DNA of 64,000 bases from Sinohyriopsis cumingii (GCA_028554795.2 CM068835.1:28708311-28772310), one strand, 5' to 3'; numbered from the stretch's first letter, positions 42,342-56,829 are shown. Translations and numbers: made by a program. The notes: generated from the sequence alone by a model not told the origin.

Positions 42342-43770
42342 TTATTTTTTCATCTTGCCGATGAAAGTAAGGTGGTTGCGATCACTAAACACAATAATCG
42401 AAGAAGGAGCTGAACTAATATAAACTTCAAAATGCTGTAATGCCAGTATCAAAGCCAAACCTTCCTTCTCAGTTGTTGAATAATTTCTTTGGTGCTTATT
42501 TAATTTCTTAGAAAAATAGCACAATAAATGATCAACACCATTTTCGTCTTCTTGAATCAATTCTGCTCCAATCCCAACATCACTTGCATCAACAGACAGT
42601 TTAAATGATTGGCTGAAATTTGGAGCTGTAATAACTGGCGCGCTTTTAAGTATGGCTTTTAACTAATCAAAAGCCTCCTGACATTTTTCAGTCCAAAGGA
42701 ACTTGTTTTTCTTGCTCAGTAAATTTGTCAACGGTTCAGCAATTATGGAACAATTGGAACAAAATTTCCGATAGAATCCAGTCATACCTAAAAATCCTAC
42801 TAACAGGTACAGAGAATTCAGAGACAGCCTTGACCTTAGCATCTATAGGTTTAACTTGTCCGTGTCCCATGACATTTCCCAGAAATGTCTCACAAGCACG
42901 GCAGAACTCATTTTTGGATAAATCAATTATCAAACTTGCATCAGTGAGTCTGTCGACGAATTTCAGAATTGTCGCTAAATTTGTTTTCCAGGTGTCGTTG
43001 TTGATGATGACATCATCGATGTAATCATCACAATTATCTAGACCAGAGGTGATCATATTCATTAAACGTTAAAAAGTACTTGGCGAACCCTTCATCCCAA
43101 ACGCCATCACTTCATATTTATAAAGTCCATCTGAAGTCACGAATGCCGAAATTTCCGTTGATCTTTCCGTCAGTGGAATTTGCCAAAATCCTTTCAGAAT
43201 GTCAAAGTTGGTGACATATGTGGCATTTACGATTTTATCAATGCAGTCATCGATTCTTGGTAATGGAAATGAATCTGTGTTAGTCACACTGTTCACCTTC
43301 CTATAATCAGTGCAAATACGGAAAGTCTTATCTGGTTTCGGAACAAGTATACATGGTGTACTCCAGTCACTCTTACCAGGCCCTATGAAATCATTCTCCA
43401 GCAAATACTGTATTTCTTTTTTCAAGTATTGCTGTCTGAGAAGGTTCATCCTGTACGGGTGTTGATTCACAGGTTAGGAATTTACAATTTCATCGTCAAG
43501 GAAAATTTTGTTGATTCTTGTAGGAACATCTGGAAATAAGTGCTCATATTCAAGTAATAACTCTTTAAGTTTAATCCTTTCTTGCTGTTGCAATTGTGAA
43601 AGTTTCTGGTCCAGATCATTCATAATTTCTGAATTCCGAAGGTTTGTCGCTCCAAAATTAGTATAATTCGATGATATTCCTTCACTTAAATCTTCAATGA
43701 GTAGGAAAAGTACATCGAAATTACTTGCATGTTTAACCTGGCTATCTCTCTCAATAAACTCCTTTAACAT
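42342..43770 (-). pseudogene. Reverse transcriptase and RNase H remains of the LTR element
   Basis: 43,770-43,474 encodes the pre-RT linker (LLLEYEHLFPDVPTRI). 43,470-43,069 encodes RT fingers and palm (QHPYRMN, WSTPCILVPKPD, FRICTDYRKVN, FDILKGFWQIPL, FGMKGSPSTF). 43,062-42,736 carries the catalytic YIDD. 42,560-42,342 is RNase H (CYFSKKL, STTEKEGLALILAL). Stops and frame changes separate the pieces. In the intact family this enzyme copies the element's RNA into DNA. Confidence 0.88.
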
Positions 43771-43829
43771 TTTTATGTGGCAAATTTGTTCTTGTTTTCA
43801 CCTCCCAGTAGTATTTATGATGTAATTTA

Positions 43830-45242
43830 AATCATTGCCTTTCTTTTCGACTGTGGAGGGACCATAATAATTGGCCTGAAGAGGATTTGGTGGCATGGGC
43901 AAGAGAGCCAGAATTCCATCACCAGTCCGAAAACTCCTTTCCATTGAGTATTTTTATATCTTAATTTCATTTGTGACTGAGCGGAGTGCAGATTCGCTCT
44001 TGAAACTATGATCGAGAAGATTAATTTCAGTATCTTCATTAGAAAGAAGCTTCTCTTTCAACAACTTCAATGGTCCACACACAGTGTGTCCAAAAACCAG
44101 TTCAAAGGGACTGAATCCTAAAGATTCTTGAACTAATTCCCTAGCAGCAAACAATAGTAAGTGAATCCCTTCATCCCATCCTTTACACGTATTAAAACAA
44201 TATGATCGAATAATATTTTTTACAGTCTGATGAAATCTTTCTAAGGCCCCTTTGCTCTAAGGTGAAAGGGAGAAGATTTGAGTTGTTGGATGCATAATTC
44301 GTACATAACTTGCTGAAAAATTCCAGACAAGAAATTTGAACTTTGATCAGATTGGACAGATTTGGGAAGGCCAAACTGAGTAAAAAAAAATTATCAAAGC
44401 TTTTTCTATTGTTTTAGATTTAATATTCCTCAAAGGAATTGCCTCTAGAAACCTTGTTCACGCACACATTATGGTCAACAAGTATTGGTTACCTGACTTG
44501 GTCTTAGGTAAGGGACCAACACAATCTACCATAATTCTGCTAAATGCAGGAATAGGTTTTAGATAAGCCTTAGGCATTTTCTGATTGGGGTTTCCTACCA
44601 TTTGACAAGTAGGACTAGATCTACAGTATTTACAAATATCACTTTTAATTTTTGGAGAATAGAAGTGATTCAAGATCTTCTGATAAATCTTATTAATCTC
44701 AAAATGACAAGCCAAAGGAGTTTCATCCGCCAGATTGAGAATTTCTGTCGGTAGGATTTTGAAACCATAAGTTGATAGTTCACTAACCACTGGTCACCAG
44801 CATGTACCTCGGGAGGTCTCCATTTTCTCATAAGAATTCCATTTTTAATGAAATAACAGACAGGTACTTCAGTGGCTTCAGTTTCACTAAAGGCCCTTTG
44901 AAACAAACAGATCGCAGGATACTTTTCATGTTCGACGACATGTAACTGTAGCTTGTCACCCTGATTAGAATACAGAGAATCAGGAGTTACAAAAGGATCA
45001 CTGTTATCAACACATTTTGATTGATCTAAACAAGGAGTGACAGTGAAATATTCCATTGTTTGAATTCTGTAAATGTCGATAACTGTCTTTGTCGAAGAAT
45101 TTAGAGCACAAGTATTTCCAGGGAAACATAATCTCTTGGAATACACATAATTTCTAGAAAAATTAAAAATTAAACTTAAACTGGTCAAAAAAATCCAGTT
45201 CGACGTCTCAAGTGTTAAGACAAGAATAAAATTATTTCTCAA
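43830..45242 (-). pseudogene. Integrase remains of the LTR element, located upstream of RT
   Basis: 45,242-44,670 ends with a pre-integrase segment (VPVCYFIKNGILMRKWRPPE). 44,790-44,458 has the zinc-finger region (CKYCRSSPTCQMVG) and first catalytic Asp (MVDCVGPLPKTKSG). 44,374-44,192 is a scrambled core. 44,154-43,830 gives the C-terminal part (ESLGFSPFELVFGHTVCGPL). Frames are broken repeatedly. Confidence 0.82.
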
Positions 45243-45404
45243 TACATCAATGTTAAATCTGGTTACCGCGCAAAAAAGATGCCTGAATGCGGGTCAACCA
45301 TCCACTAAAACCAGACTCTCGAAATAATTGCTACATGTTATTCATCACGTACTTCAAGTACTCCCCCGGGTCTACATTATGGAACTGCTCTAAGAAAGAA
45401 TTTA

Positions 45405-45625
45405 AAAAATGTTGTTTACTTCAACTCGTGAATCAAGGTCAGAAACTGAGTCAGCATTAAATACGAAGTTTCTATTATTAGGTTTACGAAAAACTGAACT
45501 GAATTTCTCGAAAATATCTAATCCACTAAATAAAATAACACTACAATAGCATGTAATGGAATTTTTGAAAATTAAAACTAACAAACAATCAATTAAATCA
45601 AATATAAATTAAATCAAATATACAG
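45405..45625 (-). repeat. LTR remnant, right (element 5' side)
   Basis: Counterpart of 41,870-42,110. The satellite resumes directly after it. Confidence 0.65.
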
Positions 45626-45634
45626 AAGAAATAC

Positions 45635-46500
45635 AACGAAGCAGACAACAACTAGATTAATACAACTGAGCATACAAAATCTAGATTAATACAACTGAGC
45701 AATCATCATTTACTCTAATACAACTGAGCATAAAACATCTAGATTAATACAACTGAGCATGCAACATTTAAATTAATACAAACATCTAGATTTATACAGC
45801 ATGGTAATACAACATCTACATTAGCACAATTGAGCATACAACATCTAGGTTAATACAACTGAGCATAAAACGTCTAGATTAATACAACTGAGCATAAAAC
45901 ATCTAGATTTATACAGCATGGTAATACAACATCTAGATTAATACAAATGAGAATACAACATCTAGATTAATACAAATGAGCATAAAACATCTAGATTAAT
46001 TCAACTGAGAATACAACATCTTTATTAATACAACTGATCATACAACATCTAGATTAAAAAACTGAGAATACAACATCTACATTAATACAACTGAGCATAA
46101 AACATATAGATTAATACAACTGAGCATACAACATATAGATTAATACAACTGGGCATACAACATCTAGATTAATACAACTGGGCATACAACATCTAGATTA
46201 ATACAACTGAGCATACAACATCTAGATTAATACAACTGAGCATACAACATCTAGATTGATACAACTGACCAAACAACAGCTAGATCAATATAACTGAGCA
46301 TACAACATCTAGAATAATACAACTGAGCATACAACATCTAGATTAATACAAATTTAAGACTATTACTTCTAGATGAATTAAACATTCAGATTATTACAAC
46401 CTAGATCAATACAACTTTTGGACTATTACATTTAGACTAACTTTGAGTTAACTGCGTCTAGATTAATACAACTTTGAGCATATTAATTTAGCTTAATACA
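45635..46500. repeat. 28-31-bp satellite field, right part
   Basis: Same CTAGATTAATACAACTGAGC units as left of the LTR element, degenerating after 46,340. Confidence 0.92.
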
Positions 46501-46574
46501 ACTTTGTTTCAGTCCTATACTCATGAAAGTGTGCATGTGTAACATAATGAAGCAAATATTTCGTTTCTCCATAT

Positions 46575-46760
46575 GGTAGCACATTCGTTGGCTTAGATTC
46601 GCGACTCACCTATATTGTGGGTAACAGGTTCGAATCCTATCAAGACCAACTTAAATCAGCCGTCACTATGTATCCATTTTTGAGGTTCTAAACTCCCATC
46701 TGTCGCCATCATGCCAGATTAGGTCGGCTATCATGATGTAGGCATTTGTGAGATTCTAAA
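46575..46760 (+). mobile_element. Possible tRNA-derived SINE fragment
   Basis: A B-box-like GGTTCGAATCC lies at about 46,628, with TTAGATTCGCGACTCACC upstream as a weak A-box region. The body then shows two loosely repeated halves (AAATCAGCCGTC..., TTAGGTCGGCTATC...). Confidence 0.35.
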
Positions 46761-46930
46761 CTCTCAGTGTGTCACTCCTTGTATTGTTGGATACTCTAAT
46801 TGTGTTCCTACTGGAGAGGGGATTTGTGTATCAACATAGACATTATCAACTCCCAGAGTAGCGGCATCATGCCATTCTGAATATTGGTGAATATTGTAAA
46901 TGTGTTTGTGCTTACGAGGGAATCTGTGTC

Positions 46931-46933
<3 letters not shown>

Positions 46934-47009
<76 letters not shown>
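46934..47009. repeat. (TA)n microsatellite
   Basis: About 38 TA units. Confidence 0.96.
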
Positions 47010-47012
<3 letters not shown>

Positions 47013-47148
47013 GGAAGTTATTCAGATAAACATAGTGTATGGACCTTCGAAACTTAATTTCAGATCGACATATCATTTTAGTTTCCTTATGTGCCCCAAT
47101 ACAGCACTGTCTATTCATTTATACATGATTCACTGTTTACTGTTTCAG

Positions 47149-47255
47149 ACAGTGTGGCTAGTGATGTTTGTGTCTGTCTTGGTACTGGACATCGCCCTTG
47201 TGTTGCTGACAGGATTTGTGTTGACCATATACTTTGCTGTCAGGCTCGCCCACAA
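47149..47255 (+). CDS. SLC26 anion transporter, exon for last membrane segment
   Basis: 107-bp exon between acceptor TGTTTCAG (ending 47,148) and donor GTAAAC (47,256). It starts in phase 0 and leaves two bases over. It encodes TVWLVMFVSVLVLDIALVLL followed by TGFVLTIYFAVRLAHK, a strongly hydrophobic stretch matching the end of the SLC26/SulP transport domain just before the STAS linker. SLC26 proteins exchange chloride, bicarbonate, sulfate and similar anions at the plasma membrane (prestin is one member). The exon before this one was not found in the window. Confidence 0.7.
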
Positions 47256-47935
47256 GTAAACTGATTATCTTTAACTTCAGTCTGAATGCATATTCTTTAC
47301 CAATTCATTCATCTTTACGCGATCATTCCCTTTAGTGTTAAGTATTCATAAACAATTCATTCATCTTTACATGACCATTCCGTTTATTGTTAAGTATTCG
47401 TAAACAGTACAGTAATCATTACATAATTAATTGGTGTTCAGTATTCGTGAACAGTACAGTCGTCCGTACATGATCATTCCGTTTTAGGTGTTAAGTATTC
47501 GTACATGAATTAGTATCTTTACTTAGAATTTACCTACAAATTGCGCGACATATTTAAGACCCAACGCTGCTATTTCAGGCTACACTTCGCGTACTGTAAT
47601 AAATACTCACGTTTAGCTCATTCATTCGACTTTGTATATGTACTCCAAGTTTAACTTGCTACCATGTCCTTCAGAAATACCAGGTCATATTCCCTCGCTA
47701 CCGATTGACATGGCCATAGTTGCGTCCGCTTAATATGCAATATGAATTTAATACTAACCTCTCATTGGTCGACTGAAAATGGTATATTGCGCCTCCTGAT
47801 ATCCTGATTTCAGTCGAGACTTAAAGGAGCAGTATTTCATGCAGTGCGTTGTATTTGCATATTAAGGGCAATGTCGATCGGTAGTGTGGGAAAATAGTCT
47901 GGTATTCATATTGATCAGATATATTAAATAATATC
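47256..47935. other. Intron, unique part
   Basis: No repeat or gene is recognised, apart from loosely repeated TTCATTCATCTTTACATGATCATTCC units at 47,300-47,510. Confidence 0.4.
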
Positions 47936-47939
47936 AACT

Positions 47940-48600
47940 AAACATTACGCAGCTATATTGTACACCATTCTGTATATTACTCTACTAAATCGTATATCAT
48001 CACACATAATACGCTGTTAGTATACCATCATACATATTACACTGCTAAATCGTATACCATCATACATTTACGCTGCTAAATCGTATACCATCATACATAT
48101 TACGCTGCTAAATCGATTAATATTATACATATTACGCTGCTGATTCGTATATCATCAAATATATCACGCTGAAAACTCGTATACTAGCACACATATTACG
48201 CTGTTAAACAGTATACAAAAATGCATATCACGCTGCTAAATCGTATACCATTATACATATTAAGCTGCTAAATCGTATACAGTTATACATATCACGCTGC
48301 TAAATAGTATGCCATCACACACATTAAACTGCTAAATCGTATACCATCATACATATTACGCTCTTAAATAATATACCATCACACACATTACGCTGCTAAA
48401 TCGTATACCATTATATATATTACGCTTCTAAATCGTATACTATCACACGTATAACGCTTTTAAATCATATACTATTATTCACATTATGCTGCTAACTCGT
48501 ATAACATCACACATATTACGCTGTTAAATTGTACACCATCACACATATTACGCTCCTAAATTGTATACTATCATACATATTACGCTGCTAAGTTATCTGA
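47940..48600. repeat. Minisatellite, about 31-bp unit, about 21 copies
   Basis: Units of GCTGCTAAATCGTATACCATCATACATATTAC type. Intronic. Confidence 0.9.
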
Positions 48601-48854
48601 TATCATATACATTCAAAAATCTATTTTTAATACACACCTACTGATTCTGATTGACTACCTTTGTATTATCGGGCATAATACATACAAATCTCACTTTAAA
48701 CAAGTAAACAAACTCCAAAAATTTTGCAGTCACGCTGATAAAGACCATTAACTTCAAAACCTCTTCTTGTAAAATGTTCGGTAAATTGAATTTCATGCCA
48801 AAATAGAATGAAATTCCAAAAGGTGTCTTGGTAAACAAGGTCTCAAACCTTACG

Positions 48855-49395
48855 CTTAAATAAATATATAATCTCCCTACCCCTATTTAACTCAACAAAG
48901 TCCTAAATAGATACCTAATCTCCGTACCCCTATCTTAGTATACAGAGTCAAAACCTAAATAAAATCCTAATCTCCGTACCCCTATCTTAACATACTAAGT
49001 CATAAGCCTAAATATATACATAATCTCCGTAACCTTATCTTAGCATACTGAGTCATAAGCCTAAATAAATACCTAATCTCCGTACCCCTATCTTAGCATA
49101 CTGAGTCATAAGCCTATATAAATACCTAATCTCCGTACCCCTATCTTATCATACCGAGTCATAAGCCTATATAGATACCTAATCTCCGTAACCCCATCTT
49201 AATATATAGTAATAAGCCTGAAAGAAATACTTAATCTCCGTGCCCCTATTTAACTTTATAAAGTCCAAAATAAATATATAATCAGTATACCGCCTGTCTC
49301 AGTATACCAAGTCCTAAATAAATATCTAGTCTCCATACCCCCTGTGTCAGTATACACAAACCTATATAAATGTCTAATCCCCTTACCCTATTTCT
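48855..49395. repeat. Minisatellite, about 53-bp unit, about 10 copies
   Basis: Units with CCTAAATAAATACCTAATCT, CCGTACCCCTATCTTAGCAT and ACTGAGTCATAAG. Intronic. Confidence 0.9.
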
Positions 49396-49429
49396 AGAAT
49401 TCATGTATACTTCTTATGCTTCTTGACTG

Positions 49430-52400
49430 TATGTTTGTTTACATAACTCTAGCTACATATTCCTTTTATTCTCTTTACATACATTTTATATAGCTCTAGC
49501 TACATATTCCTTTTATTCTCTATGCATACATTTTATATAACTCTAGCTACATATTCCTTTTATTCTCTATACATACAATTTATTTAACTCTAGCAACATA
49601 TTCCTTTTTTACTCCATACATACATTTTATATAACTCTAGCTACATATTCCTTTTAATATCTATGCATACATTTTATATAACTCTAGCTACATATTCCTT
49701 TTATTCTCTATACATACATTTTATTTAACTCTAGCAACATATTCCTTTTTTACTCCATACATACATTTTATATAACTCTAGCTACATATTCCTTTTATTC
49801 TCTATGCATACATTTTATACAACTCTAGCTACATATTACATGTATTCTCTATACATACATTTTATATAACTCTAGCTACATATTCCTTTTATTCTCTATG
49901 CATACATTTTATACAACTCTAGCTATATATTACATGTATTCTCTATGCATACATTTTATACAACTCTAGCTACATATTACATGTATTCTCTATACATACA
50001 TTTTATATAACTCTAGCTACATATTACATGTATTCTCTATGCATACATTTTATATAACTCTAGCTACATATTCCTTTTAATATCTATACATACATTTTAT
50101 ATAACTCTAGCTACATATTCCTTTTGTTCCCTATACATACATTTTATACAACTCTAGCTACATATTACATGTATACTCTATACATACATATGATACAACT
50201 CTAGCTACATATTACATGTATTCTCTATGCATACATTTTATATAACTCTAGCTACATATTCCTTTTAATATCTATGCATACATTTTATATAACTCTAGCT
50301 ACATATTACATGTATTCTCTATACATACATTTTATATAACTCTAGCTACATATTACATGTATTTTCTATACATACATTTTATATAACTCTAGCTACATAT
50401 TCCTTTAATTCTCTATGCATACATTTTATATAACTCTAGCTACATATTCCTTTTATTCTCTATACATACATTTTATTTAACTCTAGCAACATATTCCTTT
50501 TTTACTCCATACATACATTTTATATAACTCTAGCTACATATTCCTTTTAATATCTATGCATGCATTTGATACAACTCTAGCTACATATTACATGTATTCT
50601 CTATGCATACATTTTATATAACTCTAGCTACATATTCCTTTTAATATCTATACATACATTTTATATAACTCTAGCTACATATTACATGTATTCTCTATAC
50701 ATACATTTGATACAACTCTAGCTACATATTCCTTTAATTCTCTATACATACATTTGATACAACTCTAGCTACATATTACATGTATTCTCTATACATACAT
50801 TTTATATAACTCTAGCAACATATTCCTTTTATTCTCTATGCATACATTTTATACAACTCTAGCTACATATTATATGTATTCTCTATACATACATTTTATA
50901 TAACTCTAGCTACATATTCCTTTTATTCTCTATGCATACATTTTATACAACTCTAGCTACATATTACATGTATTCTCTATACATACATTTTATATAACTC
51001 TAGCTACATATTCCTTTTATTATCTATGCATACATTTTTTACAACTCTAGCTACATATTCCTTTTATTCTCTATACATACATTTTATTTAACTCTAGCAA
51101 TATATATTCCTTTTTTACTCCATACATACATTTTATATAACTCTAGCTACATATTCCTTTTAATATCTATGCATACATTTTATATAACTCTAGCTACATA
51201 TTACATGTATTCTCTATACATACATTTTATATAACTCTAGCTACATATTCCTTTTATTCTCTATACATACATTTTATTTAACTCTAGCAACATATTCCTT
51301 TTTTACTCCATACATACATTTTATATAACTCTAGCTACATATTCCTTTTAATATCTATGCATACATTTTATATAACTCTAGCTACATATTCCTTTTATTC
51401 TCTATACATACATTTTATTTAACTCTAGCAACATATTCCTTTTTTACTCCATACATACATTTTATATAACTCTAGCTACATATTCCTTTTAATATCTATG
51501 CATACATTTTATATAACTCTAGCTACATATTACATGTATTCTCTATGCATACATTTTATATAACTCTAGCTACATATTACATGTATTCTCTATGCATACA
51601 TTTTATATAACTCTAGCTACATATTACATGTATTCTCTATACATACATTTTATACAACTCTAGCTACATATTACATGTATTCTCTATACATACATTTTAT
51701 ATAACTCTAGCTACATATTCCTTTTAATATCTATGCATACATTTTATATAACTCTAGCTACATATTACATGTATTCTCTATGCATACATTTTATATAACT
51801 CTAGCTACATATTACATGTATTCTCTATGCATACATTTTATATAACTCTAGCTACATATTACATGTATTCTCTATACATACATTTTATATAACTCTAGCT
51901 ACATATTCCTTTAAATATCTATGCATACATTTTATACAACTCTAGCTACATATTACATGTATTCTCTATGCATACATTTTATATAACTCTAGCTACATAT
52001 TACATGTATTCTCTATACATACATTTTATACAACTCTAGCTACATATTACATGTATTCTCTATACATACATTTTATATAACTCTAGCTACATATTCCTTT
52101 TAATATCTATGCATACATTTTATATAACTCTAGCTACATATTACATGTATTCTCTATGCATACATTTTATATAACTCTAGCTACATATTACATGTATTCT
52201 CTATGCATACATTTTATATAACTCTAGCTACATATTACATGTATTCTCTATACATACATTTTATATAACTCTAGCTACATATTCCTTTTAATATCTATGC
52301 ATACATTTTATATAACTCTAGTTCCATATTACATGTATTCTCTATGCATACATTTTATATAACTCTAGCTACATATTACATGTATTCTCTATGCATACAT

Positions 52401-55400
52401 TTTATATAACTCTAGCTACATATTACATGTATTCTCTATACATACATTTTATATAACTCTAGCTATATATTCCTTTAAATATCTATGCATACATTTTATA
52501 CAACTCTAGCTACATATTACATGTATTCTCTATGCATACATTTTATATAACTCTAGCTACATATTACATGTATTCTCTATACATACATTTTATACAACTC
52601 TAGCTACATATTACATGTATTCTCTATACATACATTTTATATAACTCTAGCTACATATTACATGTATTCTCTATACATACATTTTATATAACTCTAGCTA
52701 CATATTACATGTATTCTCTATACATACATTTTATATAACTCTAGCTACATATTCCTTTTAATATCTATGCATACATTTTATATAACTCTAGCTACATATT
52801 ACATGTATTCTCTATGCATACATTTTATATAACTCTAGCTACATATTACATGTATTCTCTATGCATACATTTTATATAACTCTAGCTACATATTACATGT
52901 ATTCTCTATACATACATTTTATATAACTCTAGCTACATATTCCTTTAAATATCTATGCATACATTTTATACAACTCTAGCTACATATTACATGTATTCTC
53001 TATACATACATTTTATATAACTCTAGCTACATATTACATGCATTCTCTATACATACATTTTATACAACTCTAGCTACATATTACATGTATTTTCTATACA
53101 TACATTTTATATAACTCTAGCTACATATTCCTTTTATTCTCTATGCATACATTTTATATAACTCTAGCTACATATTCCTTTTATTCTCTATACATACATT
53201 TTATATAACTCTAGCTACATATTACATGTATTCTGTATACATACATGTTATATAACTCTAGCTACATATTCCTTTTATTCTCTATGCATACATTTTATAC
53301 AACTCTAGCTACATATTCCTTTTATTCTCTATGCATACATTTTATACAACTCTAGCTACATATTACATGTATTCTCTATACATACATTTTATATAACTCT
53401 AGCTACATATTCCTTTTATTCTCTATGCATACATTTTATATAACTCTAGCTACATGTTACATGTATTTTCTATACATACATTTTATATAACTCTAGCTAC
53501 ATATTACATGTATTCTCTATACATACATTTGATACAACTCTAGCTACATATTCCTTTTATTCTCTATGCATACATTTTATATAACTCTAGCTACATATTC
53601 CTTTTATTCTCTATACATACATTTTATTTAACTCGAGCAACATATTCCTTTTTTACTCCATACATACATTTTATATAACTCTAGCTACATATTCCTTTTA
53701 ATATCTATGCATACATTTTATATAACTCTAGCTACATATTACATGTATTCTCTATGCATACATTTTATATAACTCTAGCTACATATTACATGTATTCTCT
53801 ATACATACATTTTATATAACTCTAGCTACATATTACATGTATTCTCTATACATACATTTGATACAACTCTAGCTACATATTCCTTTTATTCTCTATGCAT
53901 ACATTTTATACAACTCTAGCTACATATTACATGTATTCTCTATACATACATTTTATATAACTCTAGCTACATATTCCTTTTATTCTCAATGCATACATTT
54001 TATACAACTCTAGCTACATATTATATGTATTCTCTATACATACATTTTATATAACTCTAGCTACATATTCCTTTTATTCTCTATGCATACATTTTATACA
54101 ACTCTAGCTACATATTACATGTATTCTCTATACATACATTTGATACAACTCTAGCTACATATTACATGTATTCTCTATACATACATTTTATATAACTCTA
54201 GCTACATATTCCTTTTATTCTCTATGCATACATTTTATATAACTCTAGCTACATATTCCTTTTATTCTCTATACATACATTTTATATAACTCTAGCTACA
54301 TATTCCTTTTATTCTCTATACATACATTTGATACAACTCTAGCTACATATTACATGTATTCTCTTTACATACATTTTATACAACTCTAGCTACATATTAC
54401 ATGTATTCTCTATACATACATTTGATACAACTCTAGCTACATATTCCTTTTATTCTCTATGCATACATTTTATACAACTCTAGCTACATATTACATGTAT
54501 TCTCTATACATACATTTTACATAACTCTAGCTACATATTACATGTATTCTCTATACATACATTTGATACAACTCTAGCTACATATTCCTTTTATTCTCTA
54601 TGCATACATTTTATATAACTCTAGCTACATATTCCTTTTATTCTCTATGCATACATTTTATATAACTCTAGCTACATATTCCTTTTATTCTCTATACATA
54701 CATTTTATTTAACTCTAGCAACATATTCCTTTTTTACTCCATACATACATTTTATATAACTCTAGCTACATATTCCTTTTATTCTCTATGCATACATTTT
54801 ATATAACTCTAGCAACATATTACATGTATTCTCTATACATACATTTGATACAACTCTAGCTACATATTACATGTATTCTCTATACATACATTTTATACAA
54901 CTCTAGCTACATATTCCTTTTATTCTCTATGCATACATTTTATATAACTCTAGCTACATATTCCTTTTATTCTCTATGCATACATTTTATATAACTCTAG
55001 CTACATATTCCTTTTAATATCTATGCATACATTTGATACAACTCTAGCTACATATTACATGTATTCTCTATACATACATTTGATACAACTCTAGCTACAT
55101 ATTACATGTATTCTCTATACATACATTTTATATAACTCTAGCTACATATTCCTTTTATTCTCTTTACATACATTTTATATAACTCTAGCTACATATTCCT
55201 TTTATTCTCTATGCATACATTTTATACAACTCTAGCTACATATTACATGTATTCTCTATACATACATTTGATATAACTCTAGCTACATATTCCTTTTATT
55301 CTCTATACATACATTTGATACAACTCTAGCTACATATTACATGTATTCTCTATACATACATTTGATACAACTCTAGCTACATATTACATGTATTCTCTAT

Positions 55401-56340
55401 ACATACATTTTATACAACTCTAGCTACATATTCCTTTTATTCTCTATGCATACATTTTATATAACTCTAGCTACATATTCCTTTTATTCTCTATGCATAC
55501 ATTTTATACAACTCTAGCTACATATTACATGTATTCTCTATACATACATTTGATATAACTCTAGCTACATATTCCTTTTATTCTCTATACATACATTTGA
55601 TACAACTCTAGCTACATATTACATGTATTCTCTATACATACATTTGATATAACTCTAGCTACATATTCCTTTTATTCTCTATACATACATTTTATATAAC
55701 TCTAGCTACATATTACATGTATTCTCTATACATACATTTGATACAACTCTAGCTACATATTCCTTTTATTCTCTATACATACATTTGATACAACTCTAGC
55801 TACATATTACATGTATTCTCTATACATACATTTTATATAACTCTAGCTACATATTCCTTTTATTCTCTATACATACATTTGATACAACTCTAGCTACATA
55901 TTACATGTATTCTCTATGCATACATTTTATACAACTCTAGCTACATATTACATGTATTCTCTATACATACATTTTATATAACTCTAGCTACATATTCCTT
56001 TTATTCTCTATACATACATTTTATTTAACTCTAGCAACATATTCCTTTTAATATCTATGCACACATTTTTATAACTCTAGCAACATATTCCTTTTTTACT
56101 GCATACATACGTTTTATATAACTCTAGTTACATATTATTTTTATCATATTACTTTTATTCTCTATACATACATTTTATATAACTCTAGCAACATATTCCT
56201 TTTGTAATCTATACATATGTTTTATATAACTCTAGCTACATATTCTTTTTATACTCTATACATATGTTTTATATAACTCTAGCTACATATTCTTTTTATA
56301 CTCTATACATACGTTTTATATAACTCTAGCTACATATTCC
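49430..56340. repeat. Large 47-bp satellite, about 147 copies, with higher-order structure
   Basis: The monomer is CATACATTTTATATAACTCT, AGCTACATAT, TCCTTTTATTCTCTATG. Alternative states at four positions (TATATAA/GATACAA/TATTTAA, AGCTACA/AGCAACA, TTCCTTTT/TTACATGT, ACATAC/GCATAC) define variants. Ordered blocks of variants recur between about 51,300 and 53,000, indicating higher-order units. The right edge (after about 56,040) is degenerate. It fills most of one SLC26 intron. Confidence 0.97.
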
Positions 56341-56344
56341 TTTT

Positions 56345-56500
56345 CCGTTTCGGAGACCACCCTGTGGAATGCAGATCCTTTCTCTTTATTCGAAGACCAC
56401 CCTGTTGAACATGATATTTTTTTTCATACTCAGGATCACCCTGTGGAAAAATCATTTTTTTCCTACACGAGGACCACCCTGTAGAATGTGTACTGTGTAA
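56345..56500. repeat. Minisatellite, about 45-bp unit, 3-4 copies
   Basis: Units around GAGGACCACCCTGTGGAATG and T-rich spacers. Confidence 0.75.
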
Positions 56501-56654
56501 TTGTACTTATATAATGTATGCCTTGTGTTTGTATTAAGAAATGTGTAATGTTCCATTGAGCTAACATTTGCGTGTGCTGTGTGATTTTTGCCGAAATACA
56601 TGTGTAATTTGTATGTGTATTTGTGCCTGTATACGTGTCTACTGTGTGTTTGTA

Positions 56655-56657
<3 letters not shown>

Positions 56658-56742
<85 letters not shown>
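56658..56742. repeat. (TA)n microsatellite
   Basis: About 42 TA units. Confidence 0.96.
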
Positions 56743-56745
<3 letters not shown>

Positions 56746-56829
56746 TATGATACGGGTGTTGGTGTAGTGGACTACGCACGGTATTGTTTTTATATATTGT
56801 CATTAATGGATTACGCATTACGTAGTACT

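Larger units (their letters stand above)
41601..45630 (-). mobile_element. Decayed Ty3/gypsy LTR retrotransposon with integrase before RT (Gmr1-like)
   Basis: On the minus strand the order is integrase (45,240-43,830), the segment before RT, RT (43,470-42,736), RNase H (42,560-42,342). Ordinary Ty3/gypsy elements have RT-RNase H-integrase; the reversed order is known from the Gmr1-like group. Related, diverged terminal sequences in the same orientation (about 41,870-42,100 and 45,405-45,620, sharing GGTTTACGAAAAACTGAACT) are LTR remnants. All frames are interrupted by stops and shifts, so it is an old copy. It lies inside the 28-31-bp satellite. Outer limits are approximate. Confidence 0.85.

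Noticed and set aside
46575..46645. Functional tRNA gene
   Set aside because: There is a B-box-like GGTTCGAATCC, but no cloverleaf with acceptor pairing could be drawn.
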